Shown piece by piece: positions 18,625-28,204 of a DNA stretch of 64,000 nt. The notes beneath the pieces are model-generated. The model saw nothing but the letters and a program-made list of their open reading frames with translations, had not been told where the DNA came from and searched no databases. This DNA comes from Promethearchaeota archaeon. Its GTDB lineage: Archaea > Asgardarchaeota > Lokiarchaeia > Sigyniarchaeales > SOKP01. The DNA lies in NCBI GenBank assembly GCA_019058445.1, contig JAHPZA010000010.1:620001-684000 (forward strand), given 5' to 3'. The translations under genes were made by a program, and so were the position numbers. Numbering within the stretch: position 1 is the first letter of the stretch; each line of letters opens with the position of its first letter.

Positions 18625-20118
18625 ATGTCAAAAAAAATTTATGTTTGCAGAAATTGTGGAAATACTTTCCCAGATGAGTTATCTCACCTTATTGAGAGTA
18701 AAACTCGGGTTTTCTGTGAACGGTGCGGAAGTCCATTTACCTTAGAGGGTATTAAATTTAAAGAACCCGAAATACAACGTAAAGAAAAAGAAAAAAAACC
18801 CCGGAAAACGTCTGAAGAAGAAACATCCCCCTTAGAGAGTATTATAAATGTATTAAATATTATCTCATGGATTCCAATACTTATTGTATCGATTGTACTG
18901 TTATTTATACCATTCCGTTTCCCTATGGGGATAGCGGGGATAATGATATCGCTTTATGATAAAAAATTCATTGCTAAAAGAGTAAAAGAGAAAAGATATG
19001 ATCGGATTTTTGTGGATTCTATTGGCCTTGGAATTTTGGGTTGTATTATTTTTGGTACTGGCGCCATACTGGTACTTAAAGGAGTTTTTATTTTTATTTA
19101 TGAAATAAGTAATTCACAAGATCAAACATTTTACGAATTTGGACTTAAAATCAAGACCTCGTTAAATAATTTTTCCGCTTTAGGTGCTATCATAATATTT
19201 CTCTTTGTAATCAATGCTTTCATTAACTTCAATATTTTTCCCGAATTTCCAACTGGAGTGTTTGTTGTATCCACTATATTTTTGATAAGTGCAATAATTG
19301 TAGATTTAAGATTAAGAAGTAAAATTAAAGAAAAAATTAAATTTTCTTTTGAATACGCTCTAATCTTGATTTTTTTTGGCATCATCGGATTATTTATGGG
19401 TGCGGCAGGTATTTTTATCTTGTTAAAAGGGGTAGTAATTCTTATTTTAGTATTTGGAAAGCCACCAGAAAGTAAAGAAATTGAGGTTGGCGAAGAATCA
19501 CCAATTGAAGATAAAAGAGAATTTAAAGAGATTGAACAACCTGCATATAAAGAACGGGATAAAGAGCTATCTATTCCAACTAAAAAGATAGATAAAGAAG
19601 AGCTGGAAATTCCAACTTCAGAAGAAGTTCCTGCAAGCAAAATTCCTAAAGAAAAACCAATAGAAAAAGCAGAAGATATTGCATTTAAGGAACAAATTAG
19701 CAAAGAGAAAGAAAAACCTAGAATTGATGAAGAAATAGAGATGGAAACCAGACTTCATGAATCTCTTTTGCCAATCAAGGATGATAAAGATAAAAAACTT
19801 GTTAAACAATATTTTTCAAAAATATTTACGGTCCTGTCAAAGGATATAAGGAAACAAATCAAAGATTTAGACATTCCGAATAAAGAAAAAAAAGATTTAT
19901 TACAAGAACTAGCATATCTCACAAAGGAAGAACAGATCAAATATATCGAGGCGATCGTCAATTTGTACTTAGAAAGATTACCAATTAAATTAATAGAACG
20001 TATTCGTTCTCTCCCAAATGTGAAACCTGAGCATTTAGTTATAATTGCTGAGCAGTTAAAGTTCATGGATTTTGATGAACAGGAAAGATATATCCAATTT
20101 TTAGAAAATAATGCTTAA
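18625..20118 (+). CDS. Zinc-ribbon membrane protein with long charged linker
   Basis: N-terminal zinc ribbon with two CxxC knuckles (CRNCG and CERCG), then about eight hydrophobic helices (residues about 70-285), then a Glu/Lys/Pro-rich linker (285-375) with low sequence complexity, and a folded C-terminal helical domain (380-497) of about 120 residues. The zinc ribbon and tail are probably cytosolic. The gene begins with ATG after an A-rich leader and is followed after 29 bp by a winged-helix regulator on the same strand, so the two likely form an operon. No family recognised. Confidence 0.65.
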   Translation: MSKKIYVCRNCGNTFPDELSHLIESKTRVFCERCGSPFTLEGIKFKEPEIQRKEKEKKPRKTSEEETSPLESIINVLNIISWIPILIVSIVLLFIPFRFPMGIAGIMISLYDKKFIAKRVKEKRYDRIFVDSIGLGILGCIIFGTGAILVLKGVFIFIYEISNSQDQTFYEFGLKIKTSLNNFSALGAIIIFLFVINAFINFNIFPEFPTGVFVVSTIFLISAIIVDLRLRSKIKEKIKFSFEYALILIFFGIIGLFMGAAGIFILLKGVVILILVFGKPPESKEIEVGEESPIEDKREFKEIEQPAYKERDKELSIPTKKIDKEELEIPTSEEVPASKIPKEKPIEKAEDIAFKEQISKEKEKPRIDEEIEMETRLHESLLPIKDDKDKKLVKQYFSKIFTVLSKDIRKQIKDLDIPNKEKKDLLQELAYLTKEEQIKYIEAIVNLYLERLPIKLIERIRSLPNVKPEHLVIIAEQLKFMDFDEQERYIQFLENNA

Positions 20119-20147
20119 ATGTAAACGTATAGATACTAGCTGATAAA

Positions 20148-21062
20148 ATGTCACTTGAAAGAAGAAGGGAAACTAAAAAGCCAGAGAAGGAAAAAATGCT
20201 AGAGGAAAGTACATTTAGGCAAGAAGATTTCACTCCTTTACCAGAGAAAGTAAAGAAAGATAAAAAAGAAGAGATAATTAAAGATTCAAAAAAACTAGTG
20301 ATAGATGATGAATTAAGTGTAATTGAAAAAGATGTATTAGAAATCGCAAAAGATATTCTAAAGCTCAAACGTTATGATGCCGAATTTGTGGTCGAATCTG
20401 AAGCAGAAATACAAAAATATCCTATCATTGAAAAATTATATGCAAAATGTATAGCCAAACTCTCATATAATAAAGGTTATTCAAAAGATGATATTTTTCT
20501 TGCTATTAGAAGTCTGGAGGAAAAAAATTGGATTGTAACCAATGAGAGAAGAACTAAACTTGAAGTATTAAATAATAAAAAATTAACTAAAATTTTAGAT
20601 TTTATTAAAGATAATCCTGGTATTCATGCCAGAGACGAAAAAGTTGAAAAAGTATTAAACATTACACGCACTCCATTTTTAAAACATGTTATGACATTAG
20701 AGAGATTTAAGTTGATAAGATCAAAAAAAATTGGGAAATCTCTTCACTATTTTCCCATTGAAATTGAAGAAGATGATGAATTAGATCAATTTAAAGTCAT
20801 ATTTTTAAATCCCTTAATCCCAAGAATATTAGAAGAATTTTTTAAGGATGATTTAGTTTCTATTTCTCAAATTGGCCAAAACCTCGATATCTATTCAGGT
20901 ACAATTCAATACCATGTAAAGAAGTTAATTGATCTTAATTTAATAAAATCAGCAAAAAATCAATCTGGGAAAAAAATTCATTTGGTAAATATAGAATTAA
21001 TTCAGCAATATAATAACATTTTTAAAGAACCTGATTTTTCTGAATTATTAAAAGGTCTATAA
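20148..21062 (+). CDS. Winged-helix transcriptional regulator (two wHTH domains)
   Basis: A charged N-terminal segment (1-60) is followed by a helical region (60-135) and two consecutive winged-helix domains. The first, about 140-205, has ILDFIKDNPGIHARDEKVEKVL; the second, about 220-300, has the recognition helix region ISQIGQNLDIYSGTIQYHVKKL. The tandem ArsR/MarR-like arrangement is common in archaeal regulators. It sits 29 bp after the zinc-ribbon membrane protein, suggesting they act together, perhaps membrane signal to DNA (inference). Confidence 0.75.
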   Translation: MSLERRRETKKPEKEKMLEESTFRQEDFTPLPEKVKKDKKEEIIKDSKKLVIDDELSVIEKDVLEIAKDILKLKRYDAEFVVESEAEIQKYPIIEKLYAKCIAKLSYNKGYSKDDIFLAIRSLEEKNWIVTNERRTKLEVLNNKKLTKILDFIKDNPGIHARDEKVEKVLNITRTPFLKHVMTLERFKLIRSKKIGKSLHYFPIEIEEDDELDQFKVIFLNPLIPRILEEFFKDDLVSISQIGQNLDIYSGTIQYHVKKLIDLNLIKSAKNQSGKKIHLVNIELIQQYNNIFKEPDFSELLKGL

Positions 21063-21249
21063 TCCTATTTTAATGGTGCTCTTTATCTAATCATATAATT
21101 TAAGAAGAATTATGTCTGAAAATAATATATAAGAGAATTTATAACAATTTTACTTACAAATAAAAATCTTAATATTTTAATAATTAACTTCTTATCACAA
21201 TATTGAATGATAATAGTAATTTAGTTTTAAAATTAATAATAAAATAAAT

Positions 21250-22056
21250 TTGCCATCATCATATAAATCTAAAGTAATAGCTGTTGGATCTGATAGTTCT
21301 GTCAAAGAACTATTTTTTAAAAGTTGTGAGCATAAATTTAGTTCTTGTTGTGACACTTCGTACTGGACTATTGGGCTTTCTATTAAAATAATAGAATATT
21401 CAAATGAAGATGAAGATTCGATTGCTATAGCTTTATGGGATATAAATTCTGGTGAGAGATTTCAGTTTCTTTTTCCTAATTTTCTCAGAGGAGCTTCTGG
21501 TTGTTTATTATTTTTAGATTACTCAAAGGATCAATTAATCGAAGATCTGAATGATTGGTTAGATATCATAAGAGAAAATACAGATTATAATATTCCAATA
21601 TTTGTAATTGGAAGTAGTAATGATTTGAAAAACAGAGTAAATTATAAAGAAATTCTTGACTTTATAGAAAACCATAATTTAGATGGATTTTATTTAATAT
21701 CAACAGAAACCCGATCACGAGATACAATTATTTTAAATCAAATTTCAAGAAAAGTGCTTGAAAATCTTAAACTAAGACCTAATAGTTTTAGTATAGAAGA
21801 TAATCTTAAAGCAGAAAGGCGATCCCAATTTCAAGAGTTTATTAGATACTTTTCATTTTGCCCTATCTGTGGAAAAGAGAATCATAAAAGCTACTTAAGT
21901 AAATTTTACTTTAACCAAAACACATATCCAAGATCGTTTAAAGAAAATTTGTTGCTATTAATGGAGAAATCGAAAAGATTTGATAAGATCTACGAAAATG
22001 AGATTAAAGTGGGAATTCCTTGTTGTTCCTGTTTTGAAAAGTTTTTTTCTAATTAA
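21250..22056 (+). CDS. Degenerate Rab-like protein with C-terminal cysteine cluster
   Basis: Residues 1-180 follow the Rab/Ras fold: beta1 KVIAVGSDSSVKE where the P-loop should be (no GK(S/T)), the G3-like WDINSGERFQFLFPNFLRGASGCLLFLD, closely parallel to Rab WDxAGxERF, and a G4-like GSSNDL lacking NKxD. The nucleotide site is therefore probably dead or altered. The C-terminal 80 residues carry CPICGK and, later, PCCSC, spaced as a possible zinc site. The start is TTG at 21250. It most resembles the intact Rab-like protein at 39.2-39.7 kb around G3. Confidence 0.7.
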   Translation: MPSSYKSKVIAVGSDSSVKELFFKSCEHKFSSCCDTSYWTIGLSIKIIEYSNEDEDSIAIALWDINSGERFQFLFPNFLRGASGCLLFLDYSKDQLIEDLNDWLDIIRENTDYNIPIFVIGSSNDLKNRVNYKEILDFIENHNLDGFYLISTETRSRDTIILNQISRKVLENLKLRPNSFSIEDNLKAERRSQFQEFIRYFSFCPICGKENHKSYLSKFYFNQNTYPRSFKENLLLLMEKSKRFDKIYENEIKVGIPCCSCFEKFFSN

Positions 22057-22144
22057 TAGAAATATTTTTTAATTTTGGAAAATACCCCTTTTTCTTCAAT
22101 AAGAAGCTGATATAGTACATTAAGTAATTATATGTAATAGTTTT

Positions 22145-23554
22145 TTATCGAGAGTTTTTGTTCTCTAGTAATTCTTTCAATTTATCCTTTTCTCGGCTGA
22201 ATTTTTGAATGGTTTTAAGCCCTCCTTCAATTACACGTCTAGATTTTACGTCTAATGGATTTCCATCAAGCTTTAAAAAATATTGTTTTATTCCTTTTAG
22301 TTTCCATAATGAACCGGGAATTGTTCTAAATTTATTATGTCTTAAATCTAATTCTTGAAGATCTTGCAAATTAAAAAGAGAACTTGGAAGTGTATGTAAT
22401 TTATTATTTCTTAAATCCAAAGTTTTAAGAGATTTCAGATTGCCAATAGACTCTGGTAGGGTCTCTATTTTGTTATTCACTATATATAGCCGTTGAAGTG
22501 ATTTAAGATTTCCAAAAGACTCTGGTAGGGATTTTAATTGATTTTCCTCAAGAAATAGTTTTTCAAGCGATTTAAGATTATCAAATGATTCTGGAATTGC
22601 ATATAACTCATTCCCCTCAAAAAATAATCTTTTTAATCGAGTGAGTTTAAGTAATGCGTCTGGGAATTTTTTGAACCGATTTTTACTTAAATCCAATGAT
22701 CTTAATGATTTTAAATTTCCAAATGATTTTGGAAGTGTATCTAATAAATTTTCTCTTAATCGAAATACTTCTAGATTTTCAAAATTTCCAATGGAATTAG
22801 GAAGCTTTTTCAATTGATTATGACTAAAATCTAAAGTATGAAGTGATTTTAAGGAAAGAAGAGGATTAATTAGCGAATCTGCTATGTTTCTTAATCCATT
22901 ACTGGCCAAAGAGAGAGTATGGAGAGCATTTAAATTTTTAAGAGAATCTGGAAGAGATTTTATGTTATTATTTTCAAGATTTAATAGATTTAATGATTTT
23001 AAATTAGTTATTGATTCAGGTAAATGGTCTAATATGTTTTTGTTTAAAAATAATTTTCTAAGTGAATTTAGTCTTTCAAAAGATTCAGGTAAATCATTTA
23101 TCTGGTTATCACTCAACTCTAATAGTTCAATTGAATGAAAATTTCCAAAAAATTCTGGAAGTAAAGATATTTTGTTTGAATCCAATTTTAATTCTTGGAG
23201 AGAGTCAAGATTACCTATTGTTTTTGGTAATGTAGTTAAAGAATTCCATGATAAATTCAAATTTCGGAGAAGATGTAAATTTTCAATTGAGCCTGGAATT
23301 GATTTTAATGAATTGTATGATAAATATAATTCTTTTAGTTCTTTAAATTCAAATATTACTGTAGGGAATTTTTTCAATCTACAATTATACAACCATAATC
23401 CAGTAACATGACTATCTTTATTGATTTTGAATCCAAAGGCAGGTAAACCCCGTTCATCCAGAAACGGAATTTTTTTTCCAATAATTTTATTTAATTGCTT
23501 TAAAGCTTTAGCTTGCTCTGGTTCAATATCATAACTTTCATAAGTTTGGCTCAA
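22145..23554 (-). CDS. Leucine-rich repeat protein, 16 repeats
   Basis: 469 residues. After an N-terminal segment of about 50 residues come 16 consecutive 23-residue LRRs (one is 27) of the form LxxLxLxxNxLxxLPxSIxNLKS, the type found in SHOC2/RSU1 Ras-pathway regulators and plant Ras-group LRRs. A charged C-terminal helix of about 40 residues caps the array. No signal peptide or membrane anchor, so it is probably cytosolic and used for protein binding. Given the many GTPases here, a GTPase-binding role is possible but unproven. ATG start. Confidence 0.9.
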   Translation of the reverse strand: MSQTYESYDIEPEQAKALKQLNKIIGKKIPFLDERGLPAFGFKINKDSHVTGLWLYNCRLKKFPTVIFEFKELKELYLSYNSLKSIPGSIENLHLLRNLNLSWNSLTTLPKTIGNLDSLQELKLDSNKISLLPEFFGNFHSIELLELSDNQINDLPESFERLNSLRKLFLNKNILDHLPESITNLKSLNLLNLENNNIKSLPDSLKNLNALHTLSLASNGLRNIADSLINPLLSLKSLHTLDFSHNQLKKLPNSIGNFENLEVFRLRENLLDTLPKSFGNLKSLRSLDLSKNRFKKFPDALLKLTRLKRLFFEGNELYAIPESFDNLKSLEKLFLEENQLKSLPESFGNLKSLQRLYIVNNKIETLPESIGNLKSLKTLDLRNNKLHTLPSSLFNLQDLQELDLRHNKFRTIPGSLWKLKGIKQYFLKLDGNPLDVKSRRVIEGGLKTIQKFSREKDKLKELLENKNSR

Positions 23555-23713
23555 TGTGTTTTACTCTTTAGTATTTTCTTGGAATTCACAATTTGGATAT
23601 TACAATAAATATGTTGATAATCAATTTTAATAGTTGTGATTATATGTCACTCTTATTCAATCTAAATTTTTATTTCTTAGGTTTTTAATTTTACCAATAT
23701 TTTGATAATTTAT

Positions 23714-24598
23714 TTAATCTAATAGAGATTTAACTTTTGGAAGGGATTTGATCATTACTTTAATAGCGGTATCAATTCCAGACTCCACATCAAGATGAAT
23801 CTCATTAGTTTTAAGAAAATCATATTTAGAATTACCGGGTAAATCTGATACTGAGAGGAGTGATATGGTTTTTAAATTGTAAATCTTTCCTAATAGGAAT
23901 AAAATAGATGTTTCCATATCGATTGCCCCAACATTAATGGATCTTAGGGAATTTATGAGATCATGTGTCTCACAAAATAGAGCATCGGTTGTCCATAAAT
24001 CAGCCTCTTTGACTTTATTAGGAATTGAAGAACTAGCTTCGCTTACTAATAAATTTTTCAATTCTTCATGTGGTTTCGTTACAAACACTGTTTCATTTCC
24101 AGTTATTATTTGTTGAAATCTGGATAATGGATTTTGAATGGATTCTAATTGACTTAATAATTCACTATGCTTCAATATATATTGTGCTGAAGTACCATCT
24201 CCGCAATAGGCAAGTTTGGGAATAATTATATCTCCAATTTGTATACTACTTGAAGAATTTTCAATACCGCCACAAAAATCAGTTCTTATAACGATTTTAG
24301 TTTTACATCGTTTTAAACTCTCCATGGCAATAGCACAATTTGGACACCCCACTAAAGATCGAATTATACTTACTTTCACTTCATTTAATAGTCCATTATA
24401 AACCCTGCCATATACTCGTTTATTTTGCAATTTATTAACAATTTTTCTCATCACCATTTTAACTGCTGGCATAATTACGATTTCATTTACATTTGATGGA
24501 CTCGTCTCTAAGAATATTCTAACTATTTTCTCATCTACACTAATGAATTTTAAACCCAAATTCAATAACTCATTTTTTAGTTTATCAATCATTTCCAA
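23714..24598 (-). CDS. Nucleoside phosphorylase (uridine/purine type)
   Basis: Reversible phosphorolysis of nucleosides to free base and ribose-1-phosphate. Family signatures: SLVGCPNCAIAMESL, phosphate-binding RTDFCGGIE, IQIGDIIIPKLAYCGDGTS, and the ribose-binding Met-Glu in GAIDMETSILFLLG; SVSDLPGNS near the C-terminus is in the base-specificity region. Length 294 is normal for the PNP/UDP family. Closest in feel to uridine phosphorylase-like proteins; base specificity cannot be fixed by eye. ATG start at 24598; no obvious operon partner. Confidence 0.82.
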   Translation of the reverse strand: MEMIDKLKNELLNLGLKFISVDEKIVRIFLETSPSNVNEIVIMPAVKMVMRKIVNKLQNKRVYGRVYNGLLNEVKVSIIRSLVGCPNCAIAMESLKRCKTKIVIRTDFCGGIENSSSSIQIGDIIIPKLAYCGDGTSAQYILKHSELLSQLESIQNPLSRFQQIITGNETVFVTKPHEELKNLLVSEASSSIPNKVKEADLWTTDALFCETHDLINSLRSINVGAIDMETSILFLLGKIYNLKTISLLSVSDLPGNSKYDFLKTNEIHLDVESGIDTAIKVMIKSLPKVKSLLD

Positions 24599-24859
24599 TC
24601 AAAAAATTATAGTTTTTACAACTTAAATTAATTTTCTAAAAGAATAGTTAATTTATTCCAGTTTAATTTACTTCTTTTGCTTAAATTAGTCATTATCCTA
24701 TTTAAAATTTTAAGGAAATATTATTATAATTTATAAGTCGTGCAGTAATTAAATAGAAACTTATATTTTTTAATGAATATATTAATTTACGTTTGATTAA
24801 TAAAATAATTTGTACTTATAAAATACAGAGATTATTAGCGTTTATATTGGTAAACTGTA

Positions 24860-26149
24860 ATGAACAATCGATTCATTGTGGATAAAAAAATTACAAATGA
24901 GTTTGTCGAAACTTATACAAAAACAACCTATAGGATAATAGGCAAAGAAAGACATTCCGCAATTAAACCTTGCCACTGGTTAGAACAAAAATTGATGACG
25001 GGGAGGAACAATCGCAATTGTTATAAAGGTGTGTTTGGAATACAGAGCCATCGTTGCTTACAAAATTCACCATCTCTTCCTTTTTGCACTCATCAATGTG
25101 TTTTTTGTTGGAGAGATATAGAGAAAGAGGGGATTGGAAATGAATTTTTGGTTGAACCAGATGAACCTGCATATTTAGTAGAAGAAATGATTCGTCATCA
25201 ACAAGATATTATAAAGAATCACTTACCTCTAAGAAGATATCTTGATAATTATGAGATTATGAACGACGTACTTTATTTTATGTTAACTAATAAAGGAAAC
25301 AACAGTATAAATTCTATTTCTAATAATGTTCATGTGAGTAAAAATAAAATAGAACGAGCTATGACATTATTGAAGAATCAAAAATTTATAATTCCAATTG
25401 ATAGTTCATTAAACATTTTTAGGATTGATGAAGATATAAGCTGTTGCATTGATTCAAGAGAAGAAATAGAGGATTTGATTAATCGAGAGCTAACTACACC
25501 AGATGAGATCATGCAAGCCCATGGTGAAGCTTTACATCCTAACCATGCAGCAATATCTTTGGATGGTGAACCAATGTTATATCCTAACATGTCAGATTTT
25601 GTGAATGAGTTCAAGAAAAGGAATATGACAACCTTTATCGTAACTAATGGTACTTTACCAGAAGCAATAAATAAGTTAGTATCTTTACCAAATCAATTGT
25701 ATCTGACTTTACCTGCTCCAAATGAAAAAATATATAAAAAGACATGTCATCCAACTATTAAAAATGGTTGGAAAAAAATAATGGAATCATTAGAGATGAT
25801 TAGTTCATTAGATTGCAGAACCTTAGTAAGATTAACAGCAGTTAAAAACCTAAATGTAAGCGAGAAAATAATTAAAGAGTATATAAAAATTATAGAACAG
25901 GTTAATCCTAATTTTTTTGAAATTAAAGGATTTACATTACAGGCTAAAGCACTTTCAATCAAAGAACGATTAAAGAGCGATAAGCCCCTCCAATACTTTT
26001 TTCCAGAATATGAGTATTTGAAAAAAATTGCCCTTATATTTGAAGAGTTAAGTAATTTTCCTTTAATTTATATAAATGAACCGAGTAGAGATTTTTTATT
26101 TGCAGTAAATTGGGAGAAAGAAAAGGATCCAAAAATTGTAGCACCCTAG
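24860..26149 (+). CDS. taw1: tRNA 4-demethylwyosine synthase (Taw1) with inserted segment
   Basis: Radical-SAM enzyme that builds the tricyclic wyosine base at G37 of tRNA-Phe from N1-methylguanosine and pyruvate. Seen: the SAM cluster motif CTHQCVFC (C76, C80, C83), the conserved SHRCLQNSP and FCWRD, then HPNHAAISLDGEPMLYP and TFIVTNGTLP. Extra cysteines upstream (C38, C54, C66) could hold the second iron-sulphur cluster known in this family. Unlike usual Taw1, about 80 residues (roughly 120-205) are inserted between the QQDII helix and the HPNHAAISL strand; they look like a small winged helix (SISNNVHVSKNKIERAMTLL). Archaea and eukaryotes share this pathway. Confidence 0.9.
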   Translation: MNNRFIVDKKITNEFVETYTKTTYRIIGKERHSAIKPCHWLEQKLMTGRNNRNCYKGVFGIQSHRCLQNSPSLPFCTHQCVFCWRDIEKEGIGNEFLVEPDEPAYLVEEMIRHQQDIIKNHLPLRRYLDNYEIMNDVLYFMLTNKGNNSINSISNNVHVSKNKIERAMTLLKNQKFIIPIDSSLNIFRIDEDISCCIDSREEIEDLINRELTTPDEIMQAHGEALHPNHAAISLDGEPMLYPNMSDFVNEFKKRNMTTFIVTNGTLPEAINKLVSLPNQLYLTLPAPNEKIYKKTCHPTIKNGWKKIMESLEMISSLDCRTLVRLTAVKNLNVSEKIIKEYIKIIEQVNPNFFEIKGFTLQAKALSIKERLKSDKPLQYFFPEYEYLKKIALIFEELSNFPLIYINEPSRDFLFAVNWEKEKDPKIVAP

Positions 26150-26254
26150 AAAATAAATTTCCATCTTGACTACTAAATTTTAAAGATAATATCGAGAGCT
26201 ATTTAGGATAAATTCATAAGATTAAGATATGATTAAATACTTTATAGGTCAATC

Positions 26255-26863
26255 ATGTTTGTAGTCTGCTTCGATCTTGAAGGAGTTTTTACCCCAGAAA
26301 TATGGATTACTGTAGCAGAAGCAACGGGAATAGATGAACTAAAAATCACGACTAGAGAAGAACCTAATTACGATAAACTTATGAAGAAAAGGATAGAATT
26401 ACTTAGATTAAATAAGATTAATCTTAAAGACATTCAGACTATCATATCAAAAATGGAATTATTACCTGGTGCTGAAGAATTTATGGGTTGGATTCGCTCA
26501 GTGGCTCAAGTTGCAGTAATTACAGACAATTATAAGGAATTTTTAATGCCATTGTTAAAGAAACTGGGATTTCCCCTTTGTTTTCATCATCAACTTGAAG
26601 TGGATGAAAATGGCATGATATCAAATTATCACTTAACAACGAAAGATATGAAAAAAAAGGCTGTACAGTTTTTTAGAGACATGAATTATAAAGTTATTGC
26701 CGTAGGTGATTCTTACAACGATATTGATATGTTAAAGGAAGCTGAACATGGGATATTATTTAAACCGCCACAAAATGTCATAGATGAATTTCCAGAGTTT
26801 CCTGTTGTAAATAATTATTCTGATTTTAAAGTGATCTTATCAAATCATCTAAGAATTTCTTAG
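26255..26863 (+). CDS. thrH: HAD phosphatase, ThrH/phosphoserine phosphatase type
   Basis: Close match to ThrH: the nucleophile motif is DLEGVFTPEIW (D-x-E-G, the ThrH variant of DxDx), followed by VAEATGIDELKITTREEP, motif II around VITDNY, and GDSYNDIDML for metal binding, ending with HGILFKPPQNVI. Length 202 is normal. ThrH has phosphoserine phosphatase and phosphoserine:homoserine phosphotransferase activity, so it probably belongs to serine/threonine metabolism. It converges with the phosphoglycerate mutase gene (6 bp between stops). Confidence 0.88.
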   Translation: MFVVCFDLEGVFTPEIWITVAEATGIDELKITTREEPNYDKLMKKRIELLRLNKINLKDIQTIISKMELLPGAEEFMGWIRSVAQVAVITDNYKEFLMPLLKKLGFPLCFHHQLEVDENGMISNYHLTTKDMKKKAVQFFRDMNYKVIAVGDSYNDIDMLKEAEHGILFKPPQNVIDEFPEFPVVNNYSDFKVILSNHLRIS

Positions 26864-26869
26864 AAATTT

Positions 26870-28099
26870 TTATGAATTTAATAAGAGATGAATAAATTCT
26901 TCGCCATTTTGAATTAATCCATATTCACCTTCTTTTCCAGTCTGTTCAGAATATTTACGAGTTGCTTTTGCACTTGCCTCACTCTGCGGATTATAAATTG
27001 CAAATGGTACTGGATCGCTTGAGTGAGTACGAATTTTACAGGGAGTAGGATGGTCTGGTAAAACGGCAATTACAAGTTCATTATTAAATTTTTTTTCTGC
27101 TTGAATAAATGATTTTACAATATATCGATCGAAATCATTTAAAGCTGCCAATTTCTTATTGGGATCCCCAGTATGGCTCATTTCATCGACAGCTTCTATA
27201 TGCAAATAAATAAAATCCTTGTTTTTTAAAGATTTTAACGCAGCTTTTACTTTACCCCGATAATTTGTATCAGGTAGACCTGTAGCACCTTTAACATGAA
27301 TGGGTTCCAATCCAGCAGCAATACCAATTCCGAATATTAAATCGACAGCAGAAATTACTGATCCATTTAAACCATATTTCTCATAAAATGGTACAATACT
27401 AGGTCTCTTACCACATCCCCATGGCCAAATGTGGGTAGCCATTCGTTTCCCAGCTTTAGCACGTTTTTTGTTTATGTTATGCTTAATTAATAATTTATGG
27501 CTTTTTTCAATAAGATCATTAATATAATCTGCTGTTATTTTAGCCTTTTCCTCACTTCGTTCCTTAGGTTTTGCTAGGAAATCTTTGTATGGTTTATCAA
27601 GTTGATCGTGTGGTGGAGTCAGATTAAGATTTTCTGAATATCTATTCCCATCAAGACGTAAAATATGCCGATATTGTACTCCTGGAAAAAAATCCACGCC
27701 ATCATCTCTCAATTGGGATTGGAGATATAAAATTAAAGGTGTAGATTCTTTGGTGGTGATATGACCTGAGGAGTAATCTTTAATTAATCCCTCCTCAATA
27801 TTAATTATATTACACCTAAATGCAATATCAGTTTTACTTAAGGGCACTCCAGCGCTCAATGCTTCCAAAGGACCACGCCCAGTTAGATCTTTTTCAGGTC
27901 GATATCCCATTACACTCATATTAGCAACTTCACTCCCCGGATGCATCCCCTCAGGAATAGTTTTTAGCATTCCCATCTGTCCATGACTGGCAATCCAATC
28001 CATGGCTGGAGTTTCAGCCAATTCGAAAATTGTTTTATTTCCTAAATGTTCAATTGGCCAATCTGCTGCTCCATCGCATATTAAAATGACATATTTCAT
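26870..28099 (-). CDS. apgM: Cofactor-independent phosphoglycerate mutase, archaeal type
   Basis: Interconverts 3- and 2-phosphoglycerate. Alkaline-phosphatase-fold motifs: ICDGAADWP (metal), the nucleophile serine in HPGSEVANMSVMGY, LTGRGPLEA, HIEAVDEMSHTGDP and LPDHPTPC (metals). Length 409 matches archaeal ApgM. ATG start. It is convergent with the ThrH-like gene; both touch three-carbon phosphate metabolism. Confidence 0.93.
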   Translation of the reverse strand: MKYVILICDGAADWPIEHLGNKTIFELAETPAMDWIASHGQMGMLKTIPEGMHPGSEVANMSVMGYRPEKDLTGRGPLEALSAGVPLSKTDIAFRCNIINIEEGLIKDYSSGHITTKESTPLILYLQSQLRDDGVDFFPGVQYRHILRLDGNRYSENLNLTPPHDQLDKPYKDFLAKPKERSEEKAKITADYINDLIEKSHKLLIKHNINKKRAKAGKRMATHIWPWGCGKRPSIVPFYEKYGLNGSVISAVDLIFGIGIAAGLEPIHVKGATGLPDTNYRGKVKAALKSLKNKDFIYLHIEAVDEMSHTGDPNKKLAALNDFDRYIVKSFIQAEKKFNNELVIAVLPDHPTPCKIRTHSSDPVPFAIYNPQSEASAKATRKYSEQTGKEGEYGLIQNGEEFIHLLLNS

Positions 28100-28204
28100 T
28101 TGCTCAATATGTTGAAATTATAGTTCTTATTATAAACTATCTTTTTCTAACTTTTAAAATTTAAAATTATGTTGCAATTAAGAGGTCGATTCAAGTAATG
28201 AAAT

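Noticed and set aside
19131..20066. Several Ser/Phe-rich minus-strand frames under the zinc-ribbon protein
   Set aside because: Composition typical of antisense to Lys/Glu-rich coding sequence; no motif.
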